This document shows, piece after piece, positions 44,256-52,419 of a stretch of 64,000 nt of DNA. This DNA is from JBAIYU01 sp036763085 (GTDB taxonomy: Bacteria; Bacillota; Negativicutes; DSM-1736; Dendrosporobacteraceae), in NCBI RefSeq assembly GCF_036763085.1, contig NZ_JBAIYU010000014.1, positions 80,410-144,409 of the forward strand, written 5' to 3'. A model generated the notes under the pieces. The model had not been told where the DNA came from. It made no database searches and was given only the letters and a program-made list of their open reading frames with translations. The position numbers and the translations under genes are program-made. Every line of letters starts with the position of its first letter. The stretch's first letter is position 1.

Positions 44256-45734
44256 ATGGAGAAATTTGATTTATTTAGAGATATCGCCGAACGTACTGGC
44301 GGTGATATTTATATCGGGGTAGTAGGCCCAGTACGTACAGGAAAATCAACCTTCATCAAAAAATTTATGGACACAATGGTTTTGCCGAATATTACTGATC
44401 CATACGAAAAAGAACGTGCCAAAGATGAGTTGCCGCAAAGTGCAGCCGGTAAAACAATCATGACTACCGAACCCAAATTCATTCCTAACGAAGCTGTTGA
44501 AGTTAATATAAAAGATAACGTAGCAGTAAGAGTAAGGGTTGTTGATTGCGTTGGGTACTCTGTCGAAGGCGCTTTAGGATATGAAGAACAAGATGGTCCT
44601 AGAATGGTTCTAACCCCTTGGTTTGAAGAAGAAATTCCATTCCAGGAAGCAGCCGAAGTTGGTACTAGAAAGGTAATTGCCGAGCACTCCACAATTGGTT
44701 TGGTTGTAACTACCGATGGTACTGTTACTGACCTGCCGCGTGAAGCATATATTCCTGCTGAAGAAAGAGTTGTTAATGAATTAAAAGAACTGCAAAAACC
44801 GTTCCTTGTTATCTTAAATACTAATCAGCCAACAACTAAAGAAACAAGAGAACTAGTAGCCAAGTTGGAAAGCTCCTATGATGTTCCTGTAATTCCGGTA
44901 GATTGTGCGCAACTAAACCATGATGATATATATGCAATTCTCCAAGAAGTACTTTATGAATTCCCGGTTAAAGAAGTTAATATCTCACTGCCTAAGTGGG
45001 TTGAAGAACTTAATACCGATCACTGGTTGAGAGAAAAATTCGATTCAGCGGTGCGGGAAGTTGTTCAATATGTACGCAGATTAAGAGATATCGACTGCGC
45101 CATAGACGACTTATCCAGTCACGAATTTGTTGCTGATGTAATTCTCCATGACATGGATCTAGGAAGCGGCATCGCCGTTATTGAAATTACCTCACGGCAG
45201 GATTTGTTCTATCAGGTTATGGAAGAGCTCACTGGTTTTACAATCTCAGGAGAGCATCATTTACTGCGATTGATGCAAGACCTATCCGTTGCTAAGCGGG
45301 AATATGATAAACTGGCGAGCGCTCTAGAACAGGTGCAGCAGACAGGTTATGGCGTAGTTGCTCCTCAATTGGATGAAATGGTATTAGAAGAGCCGGAGAT
45401 TATTCGCACTGGCAATAGGTTTGGTGTTCGTTTGCGTGCTTCTGCTCCATCGTTACATATAATCAAAACTGACGTTCAAGCCGAAATTTCCCCAATACTT
45501 GGTACCGAGAAGCAGAGTGAGGAGCTCATTCAATATTTAATGCGTGAATTTGAAGGTGAGCCTGAAAAAATTTGGCGTACAAATCTTTTTGGTAAGTCAC
45601 TAAATTCCCTTGTACGTGAAGGTATCCAAAACAAATTATCAGGTATGCCTGAAACAGCCCAAGTTAAATTACGCGATACATTACAAAAAATAGTTAATGA
45701 CGGCAGTGGCGGCTTAATCTGCATAATTTTCTAA
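44256..45734 (+). CDS. spoIVA: Stage IV sporulation protein A (spore coat morphogenetic ATPase)
   Basis: SpoIVA forms the basement layer of the spore coat in the mother cell by ATP-driven polymerisation. The 492-residue length is exact for the family. The Walker A motif GPVRTGKS (24-31) and the DCVGY switch (near 88) are intact, and the conserved C-terminal domain ends in GLICIIF. In Bacillus it is under sigma-E; I could not define a convincing sigma-E promoter in the 240-bp upstream gap. Confidence 0.97.
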   Translation: MEKFDLFRDIAERTGGDIYIGVVGPVRTGKSTFIKKFMDTMVLPNITDPYEKERAKDELPQSAAGKTIMTTEPKFIPNEAVEVNIKDNVAVRVRVVDCVGYSVEGALGYEEQDGPRMVLTPWFEEEIPFQEAAEVGTRKVIAEHSTIGLVVTTDGTVTDLPREAYIPAEERVVNELKELQKPFLVILNTNQPTTKETRELVAKLESSYDVPVIPVDCAQLNHDDIYAILQEVLYEFPVKEVNISLPKWVEELNTDHWLREKFDSAVREVVQYVRRLRDIDCAIDDLSSHEFVADVILHDMDLGSGIAVIEITSRQDLFYQVMEELTGFTISGEHHLLRLMQDLSVAKREYDKLASALEQVQQTGYGVVAPQLDEMVLEEPEIIRTGNRFGVRLRASAPSLHIIKTDVQAEISPILGTEKQSEELIQYLMREFEGEPEKIWRTNLFGKSLNSLVREGIQNKLSGMPETAQVKLRDTLQKIVNDGSGGLICIIF

Positions 45735-45740
45735 AGAACA

Positions 45741-45776
45741 CGGCTTGCACCTAGCCATTGGCAAAGGTGGAAGCCG
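45741..45776 (+). other. Stable imperfect hairpin directly after spoIVA
   Basis: CGGCTTGCACCT pairs with AGGTGGAAGCCG (one mismatch), with an inner GCC/GGC pair. No T-run follows, and a separate classic terminator lies 50 bp on. It may be a processing or stability element, or part of a small RNA. Confidence 0.45.
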
Positions 45777-45825
45777 ATGTTGCGTTTATCTTGATTTTTA
45801 AAGACCAACCGGTATATTCGGATAC

Positions 45826-45861
45826 AAAAATGGTCAGTCTGTAAAGACTGACCATTTTTTT
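45826..45861 (+). terminator. Terminator downstream of spoIVA
   Basis: AAAAATGGTCAGTCT and its complement enclose GTAA, followed by a T-run. Confidence 0.88.
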
Positions 45862-45872
45862 GTTAATTTCGC

Positions 45873-45902
45873 TTGTCAGTACAAGGATAATAATGTTATA
45901 AT
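45873..45902 (+). promoter_or_regulatory. Sigma-A promoter for the hom operon
   Basis: TTGTCA at 45873-45878 and a perfect TATAAT at 45897-45902 are spaced by 18 bases, upstream of the ACT-domain regulator gene. Confidence 0.6.
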
Positions 45903-45953
45903 GTCTTCTGTAAATAGATTATTATCCTTTTGAGAAATACGGGAGGTACAATT

Positions 45954-46403
45954 GTGAATAGACAAAAATCAGGGTTCTATCTTGTTCGTGAAGAGATTCT
46001 TCCTGAAGCCATTAAAAAGACAATTAAGGTTAAAGATATGCTCAAACGTGGAGAGGCAAGAACTATAAATGAAGCAGTAGAAAAGATGGAATTGAGCCGG
46101 AGTGCCTACTATAAATATAAAGATTATGTATTTCCGTTCTACGAAGCTAGTAAAGAGAAGATTGTAACACTTGCCCTTTTGCTTGAGCATAAGTCTGGTG
46201 TATTGTCACGGGTGCTAAATACTATTGCCGGTGATCATGGAAGTGTATTGACTATCAATCAAGGTATTCCGTTACAAGGCGTAGCGAATGCGACAATCTC
46301 GATTGAGACAGCAGAATTAGTTATTGATTTAGAAGCTTTATTAGATAAGTTAAGAATGGTTGAAGGTGTCAAGCGGCTTGAGGTATTAGGGCAGCAAGCA
46401 TAA
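45954..46403 (+). CDS. UPF0735 ACT domain protein (PheB/ThrR-like regulator)
   Basis: The 149-residue protein has an N-terminal HTH-like helix region (LKRGEARTINEAVEKMELSRSAYYKYKDYVFPF) and a C-terminal ACT domain (about 72-149). It resembles the proteins called PheB or ThrR, the latter reported to control threonine biosynthesis in Bacillus. Position directly before hom and thrB fits that role. GTG 45954 is chosen because GGGAGG is spaced 7 bases from it. Confidence 0.85.
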   Translation: MNRQKSGFYLVREEILPEAIKKTIKVKDMLKRGEARTINEAVEKMELSRSAYYKYKDYVFPFYEASKEKIVTLALLLEHKSGVLSRVLNTIAGDHGSVLTINQGIPLQGVANATISIETAELVIDLEALLDKLRMVEGVKRLEVLGQQA

Positions 46404-46418
46404 TCAGGGGGTAGCACT

Positions 46419-47717
46419 ATGAAAACGACGATTAATATCGGTCTCTTAGGTTTAGGAACTGTTGGCACAGGTGTTGTAAAGGTTTTAACAGGCAATGCAC
46501 ATGAGATTACCCAAAAAGTTGGCTTGCCTGTAAATATAAAAAGTATCATGGTTCGAAATCCCAATAAATCAAGAGGCTTAAATATAGACGCCTTAATAAC
46601 GACAAATATCGATGAAATTATCTCAGATAAAGATATAGATATTATAGTCGAAGTTATGGGCGGAGAGCAACCTGCCAAAGAATATATGCTGAAAGCTTTA
46701 AATTCAGGTAAACATGTTATAACTGCGAATAAAGATGTTGTAGCGAAATATGGACGTGAATTATTCGAAGCCGCTCAGAAAAATAACGTTGATTTTATGT
46801 TTGAAGCCAGTGTTGCCGGTGGTATACCTATAATTAGACCACTGAAACAATGTCTAACTGCTAATAAGATAACTGAAGTTATGGGCATCGTGAATGGCAC
46901 AACAAATTATATGCTTACCAAGATGACTAACGAAAAGCTAGATTATCAAACAGTACTGGCCGAAGCTCAGGCTAAGGGCTATGCTGAGGCAGATCCGACA
47001 GCCGATGTAGGAGGTTTAGACGCTGCGCGTAAAATTGCCATTTTAGCTTCCATCGCATTTAATACTAGAGTTTCGTTAGATGATGTTGATGTGGAAGGTA
47101 TTACTAATATTTCACCAGTCGATATTGAGTATGCCCGCGAATTGGGATATGTAATTAAGCTTTTAGCAATTGCTAAAGACATCGATAATAACGGTATAGA
47201 TGTGCGTGTTCATCCGGCATTCATTCCTGCAGCTCATCCGCTTGCCGCTGTTAGTGATGTGTTTAATGCAATTTTCGTAAGAGGAAATGCTGTTGGTGAG
47301 ACTATGTTTTACGGCCGCGGGGCGGGCGAAATGCCGACAGCCAGCGCTGTTGTTGCTGACATAGTAGATGTTGCACGTGATATTCGTCATAATGTAAGCG
47401 GCAGGATACTTTGTACTTGTTTTGAAGAGAAGAACTTTTGTCCTGTAGAGCAGACTCAGTCTGCTTACTATATTAGACTGCTGGTTGAAGATGAGCCAGG
47501 GGTACTTGCAGCTATCGCCGGAGCATTTGGAGCTCATAATGTAAGCTTGAACTCAGTAATTCAAAAACGCAAGGTTAATAATTGTGCTGAAGTGGTTCTA
47601 ATAACTTATCATGTGTCTGATGCCAATATAAGAATGGCACTAAACACAATCAAAGATATGTCAGGCTTAACAACTGTTAAAAACGTTATTAGAGTTGAAG
47701 CGCAGCAGATAGACTAA
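46419..47717 (+). CDS. hom: Homoserine dehydrogenase
   Basis: Hom reduces aspartate semialdehyde to homoserine for threonine and methionine synthesis. The 432-residue protein has the Rossmann GLGTVGTGV motif (residues 10-18), the EASVAGGIPIIRP catalytic block and a C-terminal ACT domain (about 350-430) for threonine feedback. It lies 15 bp after the ACT regulator and 30 bp before thrB. thrC is not adjacent. Confidence 0.96.
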   Translation: MKTTINIGLLGLGTVGTGVVKVLTGNAHEITQKVGLPVNIKSIMVRNPNKSRGLNIDALITTNIDEIISDKDIDIIVEVMGGEQPAKEYMLKALNSGKHVITANKDVVAKYGRELFEAAQKNNVDFMFEASVAGGIPIIRPLKQCLTANKITEVMGIVNGTTNYMLTKMTNEKLDYQTVLAEAQAKGYAEADPTADVGGLDAARKIAILASIAFNTRVSLDDVDVEGITNISPVDIEYARELGYVIKLLAIAKDIDNNGIDVRVHPAFIPAAHPLAAVSDVFNAIFVRGNAVGETMFYGRGAGEMPTASAVVADIVDVARDIRHNVSGRILCTCFEEKNFCPVEQTQSAYYIRLLVEDEPGVLAAIAGAFGAHNVSLNSVIQKRKVNNCAEVVLITYHVSDANIRMALNTIKDMSGLTTVKNVIRVEAQQID

Positions 47718-47747
47718 AAGAGTCTATCATGGCAGGGGAGATTTTCT

Positions 47748-48659
47748 ATGACTAATACAGCCAGGGTTTCTGTACCAGGCACAACGGCCAACTGCGGTCC
47801 GGGCTTTGATGCAGTCGGCATTGCCTGCACAATATATAATGATTTAGAATTAACACTAAATAGCACTAACCAATTAACTATTGATATTGTAGGTGAAGGG
47901 CGGGAGTTTATCCCGACCAACGAACAAAATGTGGTTTGGCAGGCTATTAAGATGGTTTTAGACCGCACTGGTATTAAATATCAGGGTGCTCATATAAAAA
48001 TGGTTAATAATGTTCCTCTTGCGCGAGGACTTGGGAGCAGTGCAGCAGCAATTGTTGCCGGTTTAGTAGCAGCTAATGCTGTTACTGGTGAAAGTATGAC
48101 TAAGCAAGAATTATTTGAACTTGCAACCGAAATTGAGGGGCATCCCGATAATGTCGCTCCGGCCATATTTGGCGGAATAACGTTAAGTGTGCTCAACAAA
48201 GGGCGGGCCCAGTGCCTCAGCTTTATGCCTCCAGCTAAGCTGACAATGGTAGTCGCTGTGCCGGAATTCACTTTAGCCACCTCAGCTTCCAGAAATGTGC
48301 TGCCTAAAGAAGTTCCATATAAGGATGCGGTGTTTAACATCAGCAGAACTGCACTGCTGGTTGGGGCATTAACGCAAGGAGAGTTTGGCCATTTGCAGTG
48401 TGCCTTAGAAGATAGAATTCATCAGCCTTATCGCCAGCAGCTTATCCCAGGTTTGCAGGACGTATTTAGAGCGGCAAAAGAAGCGGGAGCATTAGGTTCG
48501 GCAATAAGCGGTGCCGGTCCGTGCCTAATTTCCTTTGCTAATCAAAACGAAGAGCAAATTGGGCAGGCTATGGTAAGCGCATTCAACACGAACGGTATTA
48601 GGGCCAAGTATTTGCTGTTAAATATTGATAATCAGGGCGCTCGAGTAGTTGGGCAATAA
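47748..48659 (+). CDS. thrB: Homoserine kinase
   Basis: ThrB phosphorylates homoserine. It is a GHMP kinase of 303 residues with PGTTANCGPGFDAVG at the N-terminus and the ATP loop PLARGLGSSAAAIVAG (near 86-101). It completes the hom operon; thrC is absent from the window. Confidence 0.95.
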   Translation: MTNTARVSVPGTTANCGPGFDAVGIACTIYNDLELTLNSTNQLTIDIVGEGREFIPTNEQNVVWQAIKMVLDRTGIKYQGAHIKMVNNVPLARGLGSSAAAIVAGLVAANAVTGESMTKQELFELATEIEGHPDNVAPAIFGGITLSVLNKGRAQCLSFMPPAKLTMVVAVPEFTLATSASRNVLPKEVPYKDAVFNISRTALLVGALTQGEFGHLQCALEDRIHQPYRQQLIPGLQDVFRAAKEAGALGSAISGAGPCLISFANQNEEQIGQAMVSAFNTNGIRAKYLLLNIDNQGARVVGQ

Positions 48660-48660
48660 C

Positions 48661-48689
48661 TTGACAATTAAAATTAAAGAAGGTACAAT
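48661..48689 (+). promoter_or_regulatory. Consensus-like sigma-A promoter for tRNA-Pro
   Basis: A perfect TTGACA (48661-48666), 17 bases, then TACAAT (48684-48689) lies 17 bp before the tRNA. Confidence 0.8.
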
Positions 48690-48705
48690 ATTATAAGTCA
48701 TCAGT

Positions 48706-48782
48706 CGGGGCGTAGCTCAGCTTGGTAGAGCGCTACCTTGGGGTGGTAGAGGCCGCACGTTCAAGTCGTGTCGCTCCGACCA
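48706..48782 (+). tRNA. tRNA-Pro (GGG anticodon)
   Basis: The acceptor arms CGGGGCG and CGCTCCG pair (one G-T), followed by an encoded ACCA. The anticodon stem CTACC/GGTAG holds the loop TTGGGGT, giving anticodon GGG at 48740-48742. The T loop TTCAAGT lies in the stem GCACG/CGTGT. It is 77 nt with CCA and stands alone, not in a tRNA cluster. Confidence 0.95.
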
Positions 48783-48803
48783 GTTTAATATGTTGTAATA
48801 AAC

Positions 48804-48880
48804 AAGGCTTCTAGTGCTAAAACTAGAAGCCTTATTATCTTGTTCACTCAAATGGATGAACAAGATAATATTGTTTTATT
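48804..48880 (+). terminator. Two tandem hairpins after tRNA-Pro
   Basis: The first has perfect arms AAGGCTTCTAGT and complement (48804-48833). The second has perfect 14-bp arms TATTATCTTGTTCA and complement (48833-48870) and is followed by TTGTTTTATT. They share a base at the junction and probably terminate the tRNA transcript. Confidence 0.65.
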
Positions 48881-48925
48881 CATAGAATTATTATCTCTCT
48901 AATAGAATGGTGAATTAACTAAAGA

Positions 48926-48955
48926 TTGCGATAAGATATTTAAATATGCTATGAT
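48926..48955 (+). promoter_or_regulatory. Candidate arsR promoter with internal palindrome
   Basis: TTGCGA and TATGAT are spaced by 18 bases. The palindrome ATATTTAAATAT (48936-48947) lies between them and could be an ArsR site, but it is AT-only and thus weak evidence. Confidence 0.4.
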
Positions 48956-48984
48956 TGTTATAAAATGGTTAATATGGAGTAGAT

Positions 48985-49299
48985 ATGAGACAGCTAGCTA
49001 CAATTTTTAAAGCTCTTGGCGATGACACACGGCTTGAGATTGTCAAAATGCTAATTGGCAAAGAACTTTGCGTTTGTGATATAATTGCCGCTTTTGCAAA
49101 TAAGTCTCAGCCTGCAATCTCTCATCACCTAAAGATATTAAAGCATGCAGGTGTTCTTAGTGATAGTCGTGATGGAAAGTGGATTTTTTACAGTATAAAC
49201 TCTAATTCTATCAATGCTGTTTTGCCATTTTTAAAAGAAGCTAAAAAGGCCGAAACCTTAAAAATTCGAATACATCCGTGCGCAGATAATGAAGAATAG
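48985..49299 (+). CDS. arsR: ArsR family metalloid-responsive repressor
   Basis: The 104-residue winged-helix repressor has the arsenite-binding motif ELCVCD (C29 and C31) within its recognition region. The HTH is SQPAISHHLKILKHAGVL. ArsR leaves its operator when As(III) binds these cysteines. It precedes arsC and acr3 but has its own terminator, so regulation of those genes would be in trans. Confidence 0.93.
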   Translation: MRQLATIFKALGDDTRLEIVKMLIGKELCVCDIIAAFANKSQPAISHHLKILKHAGVLSDSRDGKWIFYSINSNSINAVLPFLKEAKKAETLKIRIHPCADNEE

Positions 49300-49302
49300 A
49301 TG

Positions 49303-49342
49303 AAAAGGCTGAGTGGATAGATAACATCCACTCAGCCTTTTT
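49303..49342 (+). terminator. Terminator after arsR
   Basis: AAAAGGCTGAGTGGAT and its complement with a 7-base loop, followed by T. Confidence 0.9.
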
Positions 49343-49486
49343 GTCTATTTAGCACAGTTATAAAAATAATAACGATAATTACAGGTAGTGGTACTAAACT
49401 GTGGATACAAGAGAAAGAAATGATAAATTTAAGCTAAAAGCATAACAAAATCTTAACTTTTTAGGTATTGAAAAGAGACGCTTTTG

Positions 49487-49522
49487 TAATTAATATATAA
49501 GTAAATATAAATATATTAATTA
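49487..49522 (+). repeat. Inverted repeat upstream of arsC
   Basis: TAATTAATATAT and its exact complement ATATATTAATTA are spaced by 12 bases just before the ribosome site. It is a possible operator, but the AT-only content lowers confidence. Confidence 0.4.
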
Positions 49523-49535
49523 GGAGTGAATATCA

Positions 49536-49949
49536 TTGAAGGAACGAGTTCTTTTTCTTTGCACTCATAATGCTGCACGTTCACAAATGGCTGAAGGTTT
49601 GCTTCGCTCCTTAGGTGGAGACAAATATGAGGTTTATAGCGCTGGCACTGAGCCAACACTAGTAAATCCATATGCAGTACAAGTAATGGCTGAGATAGGA
49701 ATAGATATTTCTAAGCATTATTCAAAATCAATAAATGAATTTAGAAAGACTAACTTTCACCATGTAGTATCTCTTTGCGATAAGACAAAGGAAATATGCT
49801 CGTTCTATTATGGATATAAAACTTATGAAGAGAGTTTCAGTGATCCATCAGAATTTACAGGACCAGATGAAGAAGTTCTTGCGCAAGTCAGAATAACTCG
49901 AGACAAAATCAGGGAATATATTATAAGAATCTTTAGGAAGCCAGAGTAA
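49536..49949 (+). CDS. arsC: Arsenate reductase, thioredoxin-coupled (LMW-PTP fold)
   Basis: ArsC reduces arsenate to arsenite for export by Acr3. The 137-residue protein has the LMW phosphatase P-loop C9-THNAAR-S16 and the relay cysteines C81 and C88 (CDKTKEIC), the set used by thioredoxin-coupled enzymes. The DPSEFTGPDEE motif is a variant of the usual DP(A)xxxG loop. TTG at 49536 follows TAGGAGTG. A decayed second arsC directly follows. Confidence 0.88.
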   Translation: MKERVLFLCTHNAARSQMAEGLLRSLGGDKYEVYSAGTEPTLVNPYAVQVMAEIGIDISKHYSKSINEFRKTNFHHVVSLCDKTKEICSFYYGYKTYEESFSDPSEFTGPDEEVLAQVRITRDKIREYIIRIFRKPE

Positions 49950-49953
49950 TAAA

Positions 49954-50147
49954 ATAGAAGACATATTGATAAATGCTGATACGGTTCATGTTGTAACCGT
50001 ATGTGATAATGCGAAGGAGGCTTGCCCTCTTTTTATTGGTGTTAAAAGTATTATCATAAGAGTTTTCCAGACCATTCAGGATTCAAAGGAACAGAAAATG
50101 AAATAGCTGATAACGTTGAAATCGTACGCGATAAGATTAAGTTATGA
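49954..50147 (+). pseudogene. Remnant of a second arsC
   Basis: Translation gives the ArsC-like core ADTVHVVTVCDNAKEACPLF, followed after a frame change near 50055 by FPDHSGFKGTENEIADNVEI and VRDKI. These match the C-terminal half of thioredoxin-coupled ArsC (VCDNAKExCP and DPxxFxGT motifs). The N-terminal P-loop is missing, and the frame is broken. It is probably the remains of an older duplicated arsenate reductase gene. Confidence 0.8.
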
Positions 50148-50187
50148 TAAAAGCAACCTTTGGACCATTCAAGGGTCTATAAGATGG

Positions 50188-50213
50188 GGTAGATTGCAGC
50201 AGTGCAGTCTACC
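50188..50213 (+). terminator. Hairpin between the arsC remnant and acr3
   Basis: GGTAGATTGCA and TGCAGTCTACC (one G-T pair) enclose GCAG. The tail is short (TCGTTT), so termination is only possible. Confidence 0.45.
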
Positions 50214-50255
50214 TCGTTTAGATGTAATATAAGCTAGTATTTTTTATAATCATTC

Positions 50256-50313
50256 TTGACAGACAGATGAAATAGGCATATCATATAAACATATTAAAGA
50301 TTGTTTATATGAT
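50256..50313 (+). promoter_or_regulatory. acr3 promoter overlapped by an ArsR-type operator
   Basis: TTGACA (50256-50261) and TATCAT (50279-50284) are spaced by 17 bases. A perfect 12-bp inverted repeat, ATCATATAAACA and TGTTTATATGAT (50280-50313), begins in the -10 box and covers the start site. ATCA-ATA half-sites of this kind are typical of ArsR operators. Confidence 0.7.
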
Positions 50314-50397
50314 TGTACAATTTAGACAATTTTAAACTGCGCTGATTATTGCCAAAAACTAAGGTGAAGAATTAATAATGTAAGGAGTGAGTCTGAT

Positions 50398-51471
50398 TTG
50401 AGTAATGAAAAACGTTTAGATTTCTTTGAGAGATATTTATCGTTATGGGTTTTTCTTTGTATTGGAATAGGGATTGTTTTTGGGAAGCTTTTCCCTGAGG
50501 TTGTAACAAGCTTGAGTAAGATGGAAGTCAGTCATGTAAATTTACCAATCGCAGTGCTTATATGGCTTATGATTTATCCTATGATGCTCAAAATAGATTT
50601 TTCAGCAATAATGAAAGTTGGCGATAGGCCCACAGGGCTGTTAATTACGCTGTTTGTTAACTGGATTGTAAAGCCTTTCAGTATGGCTTTATTGGGGTGG
50701 TTATTCTTCAAATATTTGTTTATAGGGTTTATTGGGGAAGAACTGGCTAATGAGTATATGGCAGGCGTGATTATCTTAGCGGCAGCACCATGTACGGCTA
50801 TGGTATTTGTTTGGAGTTATCTCACCGATGGAGATCCAGCTTATACTTTGGTGCAGGTTGCGATAAATGACTTATTAATGCTGGTGCTTTTTGCGCCAAT
50901 TGTAATGCTTTTACTTGGAGTTTCAAATATTGTAGTTCCTAAAGATGTACTATTTATGTCTGTACTGCTGTATATAGTTATACCTCTCGTGGCAGCGTAT
51001 TTGAGCAGAAAGTTTATTCTCAGCACAAAGGGTGAAGAGTGGTTTAATACCAAATTTTTAACACCGCTTAAACCTGTTACCATCATCGCACTTTTAGTTA
51101 CTTTGATAATTATTTTTGCCTTCCAAGGGGAAGTGATTTTAAGCAACTGGTTTAATATTATTCTTATTGCTATTCCGATTACGATACAGGTTTATTTTAA
51201 CTCAGGTTTAGCCTATGGTTTGGCTAGATACTTTAAAGTTCCGCACAATATCGCATCTCCAGGGGCTCTTATTGGAGCGAGTAACTTCTTTGAACTAGCT
51301 GTCGCGGTAGCTATTTCATTATTTGGTTTAAAATCGGGAGCAACACTGGCGACTGTGGTGGGAGTTTTAGTAGAAGTACCTGTTATGCTTTCGGTATGCA
51401 ATTACTGCAACAGAACACGTCACTTGTTTGACTTTGGTAATAAAAAAGCAGTTAAAGAGCATAATCAATAA
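50398..51471 (+). CDS. acr3: Acr3-type arsenite efflux permease
   Basis: Acr3 exports As(III). The 357-residue protein has ten hydrophobic helices and the conserved membrane Cys in LAAAPCTAMVFVWSYLTDGDP (near 127), required in characterised Acr3. The N-terminus FFERYLSLWVFLCIGIGI is typical. TTG 50398 follows AAGGAGTGAG. A well-formed promoter with an operator-like repeat lies 85 bp upstream. Confidence 0.94.
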   Translation: MSNEKRLDFFERYLSLWVFLCIGIGIVFGKLFPEVVTSLSKMEVSHVNLPIAVLIWLMIYPMMLKIDFSAIMKVGDRPTGLLITLFVNWIVKPFSMALLGWLFFKYLFIGFIGEELANEYMAGVIILAAAPCTAMVFVWSYLTDGDPAYTLVQVAINDLLMLVLFAPIVMLLLGVSNIVVPKDVLFMSVLLYIVIPLVAAYLSRKFILSTKGEEWFNTKFLTPLKPVTIIALLVTLIIIFAFQGEVILSNWFNIILIAIPITIQVYFNSGLAYGLARYFKVPHNIASPGALIGASNFFELAVAVAISLFGLKSGATLATVVGVLVEVPVMLSVCNYCNRTRHLFDFGNKKAVKEHNQ

Positions 51472-51586
51472 GTTAATATAATGGGTGCGGATCTTTAATC
51501 AAGAAGAGCATGTGTTTTTGTCACGCATCACAAGTAAGCATCATTGCATATAAATCATTGGCGAGATATTTAGGCAGGTGAAAGAT

Positions 51587-52144
51587 GTGAACCTTAACTC
51601 TAGTTATATTTCTGAGGAGTTTGCGGACCACCTGAAAAAATTTGTTTTTAAAAGAGTCTCTAACACTGAAGATGCCCAAGATATCTTACAGGAGGTTTAC
51701 TATAAGATATTTCGAAGCATTGACAAGCTAAATGACGAAAGAAAGCTGCAATCTTGGATTTTTCAAATCGCCCGCAACGTGATAAATGACTATTATCGTG
51801 CAAGCAAGAAGGAAGAACCGCTTGCTCAAATGCCGGAAATCAAGGAGATCAGAATTGATGATAACAATAATGCGGAAATCGCTGGTTGTTTGACAATCAT
51901 GATTCAGCATTTGCCGGTGAAGTATAGTGAGGCAATAATTCTTACTGAATATGAGGGACTAACTCAAAAACAATTGGCTGAATTTTTAGGGTTGTCTTAC
52001 TCAGGTGCAAAATCGCGAGTACAGCGGGCACAAAAAAGATTGAAGAAAATGCTCTGCGATTGTTGCAGTCTCGAACTTGATCGCCGCGGCAACATCATTG
52101 ATTATAGGCTCAAGGCTAAGAATAATGAGTTTTGTAATCTTTAA
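51587..52144 (+). CDS. sigZ: SigZ-like sigma factor (ECF-type)
   Basis: The 185-residue sigma factor has region 2 (about 20-85, with DAQDILQEVYYKIFRSI) and region 4 (LTQKQLAEFLGLSYSGAKSRVQRAQKRL). It ends in a short tail with a CDCC cluster (near 163-166), as in Bacillus SigZ. No anti-sigma factor gene is adjacent. GTG 51587 is preferred because AGGTG is spaced 7 bases from it, but GTG 51578 is possible. It lies 115 bp after acr3. Confidence 0.8.
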   Translation: MNLNSSYISEEFADHLKKFVFKRVSNTEDAQDILQEVYYKIFRSIDKLNDERKLQSWIFQIARNVINDYYRASKKEEPLAQMPEIKEIRIDDNNNAEIAGCLTIMIQHLPVKYSEAIILTEYEGLTQKQLAEFLGLSYSGAKSRVQRAQKRLKKMLCDCCSLELDRRGNIIDYRLKAKNNEFCNL

Positions 52145-52164
52145 GCTGTTTAATTAAATTTATT

Positions 52165-52192
52165 AACCCCCTTCAGGTTATTGAAGGGGGTT
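52165..52192 (+). terminator. Hairpin after the sigma factor gene
   Basis: AACCCCCTTCA and its complement with a 6-base loop. The tail has few T. Confidence 0.65.
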
Positions 52193-52419
52193 ATGCTGTC
52201 GGTACCAGTCAACTTGCATTAATTGAGTTAGTGTAATTATTTAACAATTTTCTAATGTTCTAATACTACATAGTTATAAACACATATATTAAATCTTCTT
52301 TTTGAAAAACTAATGGAGATATTATTAGTTACGACTCATGTATGGGTAATTATGCAGGTGTTTAACTGAAAAAGGAGTACTTTAATATTAGTGCTAAAAT
52401 TAAGGGGGTAGTAAAATGT

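Noticed and set aside
45741..45776. T-box-like GGTGGAAGCCG segment before the threonine operon
   Set aside because: No specifier loop or full T-box core was found, and it directly follows the spoIVA stop, upstream of a terminator and a separate promoter.
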